A stretch of 26,571 nucleotides of DNA from Candidatus Fermentibacterota bacterium (lineage in GTDB: Bacteria > Fermentibacterota > Fermentibacteria > Fermentibacterales > Fermentibacteraceae). Each line of letters starts with the position of its first letter. The first letter of the stretch is position 1. Position numbers and translations under genes: made by a program. The DNA lies in contig JAAYTY010000110.1 of the NCBI GenBank assembly GCA_012523605.1, forward strand, positions 1-26,571, written 5' to 3'. Below the pieces are notes generated by a model. The model was not told the origin of the DNA, did no database searches, and saw only the letters and a list, made by a program, of their open reading frames with translations. Below are positions 16,426 through 22,318 of the stretch, piece after piece.

Positions 16426-17207
16426 GCCTCTCGAGGATCTCCAGCCCCTCGAATCCATCCCTGAAAAGGGCCCGGGCTCTTTCATCTCCATCGGGAGTGA
16501 GACGCGAGGGCGCCTATCTGGCCGAGGGGTTCCGCGTCGTGAAAGACATTATTGCGGCTTCTCCCGGAACCGTGCTCGAGGTGATGGCAAGCGAGAGTTT
16601 CGCCGCAGAACACCCGGACCTCGCGAGCTGCCCGGCTGAACGCGTGCTGGTCGTGCCCGACGGGCTGTTCTCCGTGATATCCTCGACCGTGCACTCGCAG
16701 GGGATAGTAGCGGTGTGCTCCCTGCCTTCGACCGGGCTGGACGACGTGGTGCTCACCCGGGAGCCCTGCCTGGTGCTGGACAGGATTGCCGACCCCGGCA
16801 ATGTCGGGACCATGATCCGCACGGCAGCCGCGTTCGACTGCCCGGCTGTGATACTGACGAGGGGATCGTGCGAGGCCTACTCGGCGAAGGCCGTGAGGGC
16901 TTCGGCAGGGGCGGCGGCGAAGATCAAGGTGATACAGGGAATCGCCCCGGAGACTCTCTCCGACTGGGCTTCGAGCCTGCAGATAACCCTGGTGGCCGCA
17001 GTGCTGGACGGAACTCCATGTCAGGAGATGATTCTGCCGCCGAGGTCCGCCATCGCGATCGGAAGCGAGGCCGAAGGGCTTTCCGACGAACTCCTGGCGC
17101 TCTGCTCCCTGCGGGTTACGATCCCGATTTCGCCCCTGATCGAATCCCTCAACGCCTCCGTCGCCGCCGGCATCCTCCTACACCGGTGTCAGGTTAAAGA
17201 AACTTAA
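16422..17207 (+). CDS. SpoU/TrmH-family RNA 2'-O-methyltransferase
   Basis: The product is 261 residues from TTG 16422, which overlaps the epimerase stop (TTGA). This start gives the expected N-terminal SPSNPSLKRARAL plus EGFRVV substrate-binding domain. The three SPOUT knot motifs are present: RIADPGNVGTMIRTA (motif 1), AIAIGSEAEGLS (motif 2) and IPISPLIESLNASVAAGI (motif 3). It would methylate ribose in 23S rRNA or tRNA; RlmB-like or TrmH-like specificity is not distinguishable. The last six codons, including the TAA, come from the inverted repeat of the element starting at 17185, so the original C-terminus has probably been altered. Confidence 0.9.
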   Translation: MSLSRISSPSNPSLKRARALSSPSGVRREGAYLAEGFRVVKDIIAASPGTVLEVMASESFAAEHPDLASCPAERVLVVPDGLFSVISSTVHSQGIVAVCSLPSTGLDDVVLTREPCLVLDRIADPGNVGTMIRTAAAFDCPAVILTRGSCEAYSAKAVRASAGAAAKIKVIQGIAPETLSDWASSLQITLVAAVLDGTPCQEMILPPRSAIAIGSEAEGLSDELLALCSLRVTIPISPLIESLNASVAAGILLHRCQVKET

Positions 17208-17308
17208 GAAACCCTGAACCTGCTGAGGCAGTTGATATTATCACCGGAGAAGGCGAGTGTTTGTGGGCTGCAGCAATGGGTTTCTTTAGTTTCTTTAACC
17301 TGTATACC
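17185..17308. repeat. Element copy B, 124 bp with about 30-bp terminal inverted repeats
   Basis: The left end reads GGTGTCAGGTTAAAGAAACT and the reverse complement of the right end reads GGTATACAGGTTAAAGAAAC; both continue into AAGAAACCC. The ends match those of copies A (8555) and C (18909), while the interior differs. The left repeat overlaps the end of the methyltransferase gene and supplies its TAA stop. In this copy the two ends are more like each other than like the other copies, which suggests pairing or correction between ends. Confidence 0.85.
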
Positions 17309-17335
17309 GGGCTCCGAAAACCTACTGTATTGGTA

Positions 17336-17364
17336 TTGACATTCCGGACAACCTATCGTAGAAG
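17336..17364 (+). promoter_or_regulatory. Possible sigma-70-type promoter for the Omp28-like gene
   Basis: A perfect TTGACA at 17336-17341 is followed after 17 bases by TAGAAG at 17359-17364, a four-of-six match to TATAAT. It lies 65 bases before the start codon and just outside element B. The -10 match is weak, so this is only a candidate. Confidence 0.4.
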
Positions 17365-17428
17365 TTAAGATGTGTGATCGGGTCAACGGTATTCACCAAG
17401 GTGATTCTATCGTAAAGGGAGGTGCATA

Positions 17429-18435
17429 GTGAAGAAGTTCCTGGCTCTGTGCCTTCTGGCTGCCGCCGGTGTAGCCTTCTCCGCCGAGAGGGTTGTCCTG
17501 TTCGAGGAGTTCACGCAGACCGGTTGAGCCTCCTGCGCAAGCAGCTGGTCAGCTGTTAAGACTCTTGTCAACGGCTACCTCGCCACCAACGACATCGCTC
17601 CCCAGATCCTGTTCTACAACGGTCCCGCCGCTAACGCCTACAACTCCGGCCGCCAGTCCTTCTACGGATGGAACGCGACTCCCACCTTCCAGATCGACGG
17701 TGTGAACCAGCAGCTAGGCTGGAGCCAGGCCAACGTTCAGGCTTACATCAACAGCCGGCTCGCCGTTCCATCGTATTGCAACATCGGCGTGACGGTGGTC
17801 GGCAACGCCTCCGGAGGCACGGCCTACTACACACCATCACTGCCGAACAGGCCCTTGCATCGCCGCTGAAGCTGTACTCCGCCATCATCGAGGACAACGA
17901 TATCGCATCCTCCGCCTATGGCTACTACTCTGGAATGACATTGATGTGGGAACCGAGGGCATGGCCCGCGGGCGCTACAGGAACCACTATTTCCTTCACC
18001 GGCCCGTACCCTCAGACACTGAACTTCAACTTCCCTTACACACTCAACCCCGCGGAACACAACTTCGACAACCTTCGGATCATCGCCTATGTGCAGTGTA
18101 CGACGGGTACGAAGGAGGTTCAGAACGCCTTCTACATGGACATGCCCACAACCGCCACCGGCGTCTATGAAGACGGCACCGCTCCCGTTGCACAAACAGC
18201 ACAACTGCTGATCGGCCCCAATCCGAGCACCTCGGGATTCCTCAGCATAGGAGCCGTACTGCCGCAGGGTGTCACCGGCACGGTCTCCATCTACGACATG
18301 TCCGGCAGGGTGATAGACAGTTTTGACGCTTCAGCCCCCGAAACCGAGTACATCAGGGAAACTGGTGTCTATCTGGTAAGGCTGGAGACCAGCGACGGCG
18401 AGGTGGTCACGGAGAGGTGTACCATCCTGGACTGA
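17429..18435 (+). CDS. Omp28-like secreted thioredoxin-fold protein with in-frame TGA (probable selenocysteine) and a frameshift
   Basis: The gene starts at GTG 17429 behind AAAGGGAGG. A Sec signal (about residues 1-19, ending AFSA) is followed by VVLFEEFTQTG, then TGA at 17525 (codon 33), then ASC in the same frame. Omp28-like and thioredoxin-fold relatives have FTGxxCxxC here, so TGA replaces the first redox cysteine, giving UxxC. A SECIS-like hairpin follows. The frame continues with AYNSGRQSFYGWNATPTF, but near 17828-17835 (CTACTACACACC) it shifts; two extra bases or a -1 shift would explain it. The new frame gives IIAYVQCTTGTKEV, an Omp28-type segment, and a FlgD/Por-type tail (YDMSGRV) for outer-membrane targeting. 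A recent pseudogene is the main alternative. Confidence 0.7.
17540..17557 (+). promoter_or_regulatory. SECIS-like hairpin downstream of in-frame TGA
   Basis: AGCAGCU at 17540-17546 pairs with AGCUGUU at 17551-17557 (seven pairs, one G-U) around the tetraloop GGUC at 17547-17550. The loop starts 19 bases after the TGA. The E. coli fdhF SECIS, as I recall it, has the same GGUC loop 18 bases after its UGA, and loop G and U contact SelB. The fdhF bulged U has no clear equivalent here. Confidence 0.65.
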
Positions 18436-18456
18436 TCCGAATTCGATCCGACCAGC

Positions 18457-18480
18457 GAGGCCGCTCTTCGGAGCGGCCTC
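18457..18480 (+). terminator. Intrinsic terminator after the Omp28-like gene
   Basis: GAGGCCGCTC and GAGCGGCCTC form a perfect 10-base-pair stem closed by TTCG and followed by TTTCTTC. It is the strongest terminator in the window and ends the Omp28-like transcript 22 bases after its stop. Confidence 0.92.
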
Positions 18481-18764
18481 TTTCTTCAAGCTGGCCCAAA
18501 AACGCAGATGCACGGGTGTCCGCATCGGTGACTCGACACGTCAATACGAAAGAATGCCCCTTGGGTCCGTCAAGCGAAACAGCCGGTTCACATCACCCTG
18601 TAAGCCGGGCTGCCGGGGCAGGCATGGGTTCTGCTCCGCCAAGGGTGGATAATCGGTTTTTTCGTGGCTCTCTGGCCCCGCCGAATGGCATGCAAACAGG
18701 ATCAGTCTTTTCGAGGAAGGTTCTCATCCCTGCAGAGAGTGAAATCACCGGAAGCGGAATACCC
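18481..18764. other. Intergenic stretch without a recognised feature
   Basis: Between the terminator and the tRNA-Ser gene I see no coding frame with a ribosome site, no further tRNA and no strong repeat. The segment is downstream of the minus-strand tRNA. A GGCTTAC string near 18600 on the minus strand recalls the RNase P RNA 3' end, but nothing else fits. Confidence 0.5.
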
Positions 18765-18856
18765 TGGCGGAGGGGGTGGGATTCGAACCCACGGACCTCC
18801 GAAAGGAGGTCAACGGTTTTCGAGACCGCCCCGATCGACCTCTCTGGCACCCCTCC
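18765..18856 (-). tRNA. tRNA-Ser, anticodon CGA
   Basis: The reverse complement gives a 92-base tRNA. The acceptor strands GGAGGGG and CCCCTCC are perfectly paired. The anticodon loop CTCGAAA gives CGA. A long variable arm (GACCTCC TTTC GGAGGTC) is diagnostic of the serine type. The T loop is TTCGAAT, the discriminator is G, and CCA is encoded. It is an ordinary class II tRNA reading UCG; it does not have selenocysteine-tRNA features. Confidence 0.96.
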
Positions 18857-18908
18857 GCCGAAGGCTACCGAATATCGCCCGGCCCGTTGCTCCTCGCAAC
18901 GGGATGCC

Positions 18909-19031
18909 GGCATCAGGTTGAAAATGCTTGAGAAACATGGTTGCTCACCCCGTTCTCCCGGCAGTCCTGCCGACGGAAGCAATATTCCTCGAAAAGGATA
19001 GCGGTTTCTCAAGTATCTTTAACCTGATACT
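18909..19031. repeat. Element copy C, 123 bp with about 28-bp terminal inverted repeats
   Basis: The left end GGCATCAGGTTGAAAATGCT and the reverse complement of the right end, AGTATCAGGTTAAAGATACT, both continue into TGAGAAAC. They match copies A (8555) and B (17185). Length is within one base of copy B, yet the interior is not recognisably related. It lies upstream of tRNA-Ser and 138 bases before the first exported ferredoxin gene, so it could influence either transcript. No coding capacity is seen. Confidence 0.85.
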
Positions 19032-19168
19032 GTCTGCTGTCCTACTTGTTTGTTCGGTTTTCGAGCCTTATTTTCAGCGGGCGCGAGCTTCTGGAACCCC
19101 TCCATGACCGCGGGTATAGCAAGAGGGGACGGGGTTCGCACGGGCTGCAGGAAATGGAGGTTGCGGAT

Positions 19169-19978
19169 ATGTCAAAGGTTGCGATCACGTTTGCCCTGAT
19201 GCTTCTTCTGCCGATCACAGCCTGTCTGTCCGCGAGCGACGGCTACGGCCCCGCCCCTGTCATGGGCTCGACGGCTCTTCTCGTAGATACGGGCTACACT
19301 CCCGGGCCTTATGCGTTTGCCCTCGGCGAATACCCGGTGTTCGTCCTGCACTGGGAACCTGCAGATAACGCCGCCTACTATCTGGTTGCCGTATCCCCCG
19401 AACCCATCACTTCTGAGAACTTCGAGCATGCGGTCATCGTAGATTCCATTCCATTCGGCCAGGACTCGGCGTGGGTGACCCTTCAGCCCGGAGTTTTCAG
19501 CAACACCTGTATCGGATGCGGCCAATGCGTGGATGTCTGCCCCCACGATGCGATCGTTCTGGAGAACGGCAGAGCAGTGATAGACCTCGACCTGTGCACT
19601 TCCTGCGGCCAGTGCGTGCTTGCGTGCCCGGTTGCGGCAATCTCAGACAACCACTATGGCAAGTTCTACCACTTCGCTCTCAGAGCCTACTCCGCCACCG
19701 GTACGCCCTCCGTGGAGGTAGCTGCAACCGCAGGCCGCTTCAGGATGATCTACAAGAACGATCCTTCCAGATGCGCAAGGTGCAACAACTACCAGACCGG
19801 CGAATCCACCTGCTACATGATCATCAACGATCCACCGTGCCCGGTGGGGGCTCTCGAAGTGCAGGATGATTTCATGGTTGTAATAGATTACGATAAGTGC
19901 ATCCATTGCGGGCGGTGCTTCATCCACTGCAGAACCGACGGCCTCTACTCGATGAGCAACTTCGTGGAGGCCGAATAG
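19169..19978 (+). CDS. Exported lipoprotein ferredoxin with four Fe-S-type cysteine motifs
   Basis: The product is 269 residues from ATG 19169 (GGAGGT 7 bases upstream). A lipoprotein signal ends in ITAC19, without a twin-arginine motif. Residues about 30-110 look like a fibronectin-III-like beta domain (VLHWEPADNAAYYLVAVS). Then come two regular [4Fe-4S] motifs (Cys114/117/120/124 and 143/146/149/153), an odd one (Cys202/205/215/224, spacing CxxC-x9-C-x8-CP) and a fourth (Cys244/247/250/254, the last followed by R instead of P). It should be anchored on the outer face of a membrane as a multi-cluster electron carrier. I know of no named family with this architecture. It heads the cluster of exported ferredoxins. 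Confidence 0.82.
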   Translation: MSKVAITFALMLLLPITACLSASDGYGPAPVMGSTALLVDTGYTPGPYAFALGEYPVFVLHWEPADNAAYYLVAVSPEPITSENFEHAVIVDSIPFGQDSAWVTLQPGVFSNTCIGCGQCVDVCPHDAIVLENGRAVIDLDLCTSCGQCVLACPVAAISDNHYGKFYHFALRAYSATGTPSVEVAATAGRFRMIYKNDPSRCARCNNYQTGESTCYMIINDPPCPVGALEVQDDFMVVIDYDKCIHCGRCFIHCRTDGLYSMSNFVEAE

Positions 19979-20000
19979 GATTATCGCACAGTCGGGAAAG

Positions 20001-20038
20001 GGCCGGAATCGCCCCTAGGGGCTGAACGTAACCCGGCC
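20001..20038 (+). other. Folded spacer between the first two ferredoxin genes
   Basis: GGCCGG at 20001-20006 pairs with CCGGCC at 20033-20038, enclosing a second inverted repeat GCCCCTAGGGGC at 20011-20022. No T-run follows, so it is not a clear terminator. It may be an RNA processing or stability site that sets different levels of the first gene and the following ones. Confidence 0.35.
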
Positions 20039-20052
20039 GGAAGGGGGCGATC

Positions 20053-20541
20053 TTGCACAAGTTGCTTCTTGCGGTTTCCGTGATCGCGGCCGTTTCATCG
20101 GCGGACCTGACGCTTTCCCTGACGGACAGCGGAATTGCAGTCCTCTCCTGGATAGAGTCCGACACTGTGTTCGATCATCTCGAGCTGAGGGTCTCCCTGT
20201 CCCCGTTCGAGGAAGGCGACGTCGGGAAGGGATCCGTTCTTCGAAAGATCCTGCCCGAGCGCGAGGGCGCCATGCCGACCAGCATCGAAATCCCCGGTTC
20301 GTTCGTAGTAGATCCCGGAGTTTGCATCGGCTGCGGGTTGTGCATCAGCCAATGCCCTGTCGGGGCCATCGAAAAGGTTGACGGAACCGCCGTGATCGAT
20401 CCCGACAAGTGCATCGCCTGCGGTCTCTGCGTGGCCTCGTGCCCGGTGGGGGCCATCTTCTCCCCGACCTCCGAGGGGGTTCACTTCGCTCTTGTCGGAA
20501 TAACGGCCGACGGGAGACGCATTCTACTGGAGACCTACTAG
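20053..20541 (+). CDS. Exported two-cluster ferredoxin with N-terminal beta domain
   Basis: The product is 162 residues from TTG 20053 (AAGGGGGCG upstream). A Sec signal peptide (MHKLLLAVSV..., probable cleavage after VSSA at 17) leads into a beta domain of about 70 residues, similar in style to that of the preceding lipoprotein. Two regular [4Fe-4S] motifs follow, Cys91/94/97/101 and Cys120/123/126/130, each with the final CPVGA. The last 25 residues form another beta strand pair. It should be soluble in the periplasm. Its stop overlaps the next start by one base, so the following ferredoxin is translationally coupled. Confidence 0.82.
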   Translation: MHKLLLAVSVIAAVSSADLTLSLTDSGIAVLSWIESDTVFDHLELRVSLSPFEEGDVGKGSVLRKILPEREGAMPTSIEIPGSFVVDPGVCIGCGLCISQCPVGAIEKVDGTAVIDPDKCIACGLCVASCPVGAIFSPTSEGVHFALVGITADGRRILLETY

Positions 20542-20774
20542 TGAAGCCGCGGCGCCTCCTCGTTCCGCTCCTCGTGCTCGTACTCGCAACCATCGCCGTC
20601 GCAGGGGCCAGGTACAGGGTGGAACCGGCCAACTGCACCGGCTGCGGAGACTGCGAGCGCCTCTGCCCCGTGGGAGCAATCCAGGTGATCGACGGCAAGT
20701 CGAGGATCGATCCGGAGACCTGCATAGGCTGCGGACAGTGCCTGGGGGTGTGTACGCATGACGCGATACGCTAG
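20541..20774 (+). CDS. Small exported two-cluster ferredoxin
   Basis: The product is 77 residues from GTG 20541, sharing its G with the previous TAG. It has an N-terminal hydrophobic signal (KPRRLLVPLLVLVLATIAVAG), then almost only a bacterial 2[4Fe-4S] ferredoxin: Cys32/35/38/42 and Cys61/64/67/71. The two arginines are followed by LLV rather than the full Tat motif, so Sec export or an N-terminal membrane anchor is more likely, though Tat is not excluded. It overlaps the next gene by 17 bases. This is a minimal exported electron carrier. Confidence 0.82.
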   Translation: MKPRRLLVPLLVLVLATIAVAGARYRVEPANCTGCGDCERLCPVGAIQVIDGKSRIDPETCIGCGQCLGVCTHDAIR

Positions 20775-20997
20775 CCTCCTTGCAGCCGCGCTTCTGCTCC
20801 TGTCCGCGTGCAGCAACCCGGAGGGGAGCACCCAGCTCTTCGTTGACCGCGATCTGTGCATTGGTTGCGCGAAATGCGAGGAAGTCTGCCCCTATGGGGC
20901 GATCGAGATCATAGATGGCGACGCGGTGATAGACCCCGCTCTCTGCCACCTCTGCATGCGCTGCGTGGAAGAGTGCCCGAAGGGGGCGATCTACTGA
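20758..20997 (+). CDS. Small lipoprotein two-cluster ferredoxin
   Basis: The product is 79 residues from ATG 20758, inside the end of the preceding gene. A lipoprotein signal with lipobox LSAC18 is followed by SNPEGS and a compact 2[4Fe-4S] ferredoxin with Cys34/37/40/44 and Cys63/66/69/73. After lipid attachment at Cys18 it would sit on the periplasmic side of the inner membrane, or on the outer membrane. Its stop overlaps the barrel gene start (TGATG), tying these electron carriers to the outer membrane protein. Confidence 0.84.
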   Translation: MTRYASLLAAALLLLSACSNPEGSTQLFVDRDLCIGCAKCEEVCPYGAIEIIDGDAVIDPALCHLCMRCVEECPKGAIY

Positions 20998-22193
20998 TGC
21001 GCGCGCAGTTGATCTCCACGCTCGCTCTCGCAGGCGTATGCGCGGCGTCGGCGGCGGGGTTCTCCCAGTACGCCGCCCTGCGATTCGAGTCCGACAGCCT
21101 CGGGCTCGATCCCGGCAGACGCCATGCCGAATGGAGCGGTCTGCTCGAAGGCTCCCGCTGGGAGATCGGGCTCCGCGAGCGGATCCTTCTTTCCGACAGC
21201 GGAGGAACCGTCCCGAGATGGCTGCTGGGCCGCAGCGATCTGGAGGCGGAGGCCCGCGCATGGCTGGGCCCCGTCATTGTGAACCCTTCCGTCAGGTGGA
21301 GCCGCGAAATAGATGAAGGCCCGATGATGATTCTTCCCGTTCAGGCCGGCGAAGCGTTCTACAGAGGGTTTGTCAGGCCCGCACTGACCGCCGAAGCAAG
21401 CCTGCCCGCCGGCTTCTCCGTTTCAGCCACCGGCAGAATGCTCGACAGGTCGCTGGAGATGCCGGAAGGGGGTTCTCCCGGCTGGTCGGCCGCTCAGTAC
21501 GGCGGCACTTTCGAGTGGAGGGCTCCTCGCGGGTTCGAGCTGTATGCAGGCGGATACTCCAGTTCCACCGATGCCGGCGATCTGGGCTGGAACAGCGACT
21601 GGAGCAGGCTCGACGCCGGAGTGCGCTCCGGCCCGGTGAGCTTTCCGGCCCGTACGCAGGTGCTCGCGGATCTGCAGTTCACCGGGTGGGACGGTAATGA
21701 CTACCTGGGCATGGACCTGGGAGATAGAGTCACGTGCAGCGCACGGGCTGTCAGGTGGCTCACGCCCAGGATAAGCCTCAATATCACCGGCAGATCGTGC
21801 TTCGACAGGCGCGACGGCGAATGGACCCACTCGCTCGGCGCCGGAATCGCCAGGGTGAATCTCTTCTTCGGCCTGCCGGCGCTGAATCCTTCCTCGCTCA
21901 CGCTTGCCGGCATGTACACCTCATCCGCCTTCACTACATCGCGCTTCGAGGCATCCTCGCGGGTGAAGCTCTATCGCGGGCTGTACGCTCTTTTCTCTGG
22001 CGACTTCCGATCCGGACCGACGGTGTTCCCCGGCGCCCCCGCCACGAGGCGGAGAGTCATCCTGGGAACAGGGCTCGAATACAGGCTCGGCACAACGGCA
22101 GTTATCTGGACCCGCGTTGAGAACGAGAGGACCGAGCTGGCGCAGATCGAAGACTGGGCAAGGCTGGAAGCAGGGCTGGAGATAACCCCGTAG
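20997..22193 (+). CDS. Predicted outer-membrane beta-barrel protein
   Basis: The product is 398 residues from the ATG overlapping the ferredoxin stop. It has a Sec signal (about 1-20, ending ASAAG). The rest is a run of amphipathic beta strands with alternating hydrophobic residues, many Trp, Tyr and Arg, and short turns (for example GFELYAGGYSSSTDAG and RVNLFFGLPALNPSS), the pattern of transmembrane barrels. No cysteine motif or known domain is seen, and the last residue is not the usual aromatic. Barrel identity is inferred from pattern only. Coupling to the ferredoxins suggests it could be the outer-membrane part of the same system, such as a sheath or pore for an electron carrier. Confidence 0.65.
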   Translation: MRAQLISTLALAGVCAASAAGFSQYAALRFESDSLGLDPGRRHAEWSGLLEGSRWEIGLRERILLSDSGGTVPRWLLGRSDLEAEARAWLGPVIVNPSVRWSREIDEGPMMILPVQAGEAFYRGFVRPALTAEASLPAGFSVSATGRMLDRSLEMPEGGSPGWSAAQYGGTFEWRAPRGFELYAGGYSSSTDAGDLGWNSDWSRLDAGVRSGPVSFPARTQVLADLQFTGWDGNDYLGMDLGDRVTCSARAVRWLTPRISLNITGRSCFDRRDGEWTHSLGAGIARVNLFFGLPALNPSSLTLAGMYTSSAFTTSRFEASSRVKLYRGLYALFSGDFRSGPTVFPGAPATRRRVILGTGLEYRLGTTAVIWTRVENERTELAQIEDWARLEAGLEITP

Positions 22194-22243
22194 CCGGAGC
22201 GGATGCCGGGAACTCCGGGCGCGGGCTCCTGTTGACGTGAAGA

Positions 22244-22268
22244 GGGCGGCGGGACAGTCCCGCCGCCC
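22244..22268 (+). terminator. Strong hairpin between the barrel gene and the DsbD_2-like gene
   Basis: GGGCGGCGGGA and TCCCGCCGCCC form a perfect 11-pair stem with the three-base loop CAG. No T-run follows (TGCGCG), so termination may be partial or Rho-assisted. It would lower but perhaps not abolish readthrough into the membrane protein gene at 22319. Confidence 0.6.
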
Positions 22269-22318
22269 TGCGCGATACACTCCGGGGTGTGCACGGACAC
22301 GGCCCGGCGGGAAAGCCG

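Noticed and set aside
17525..17527. General reassignment of TGA to an amino acid (for example Gly or Trp)
   Set aside because: TGA ends about fifteen clear genes in the window at the expected protein lengths, so only a local recoding is possible.
18590..18760. Possible RNase P RNA end on the minus strand (GGCTTAC string)
   Set aside because: Only a few bases match; the other conserved RNase P regions are absent and the upstream side is occupied by tRNA-Ser.
8555..19031. CRISPR array made by the repeated ends
   Set aside because: The repeats are inverted pairs, kilobases apart, with no regular spacers and no cas genes.
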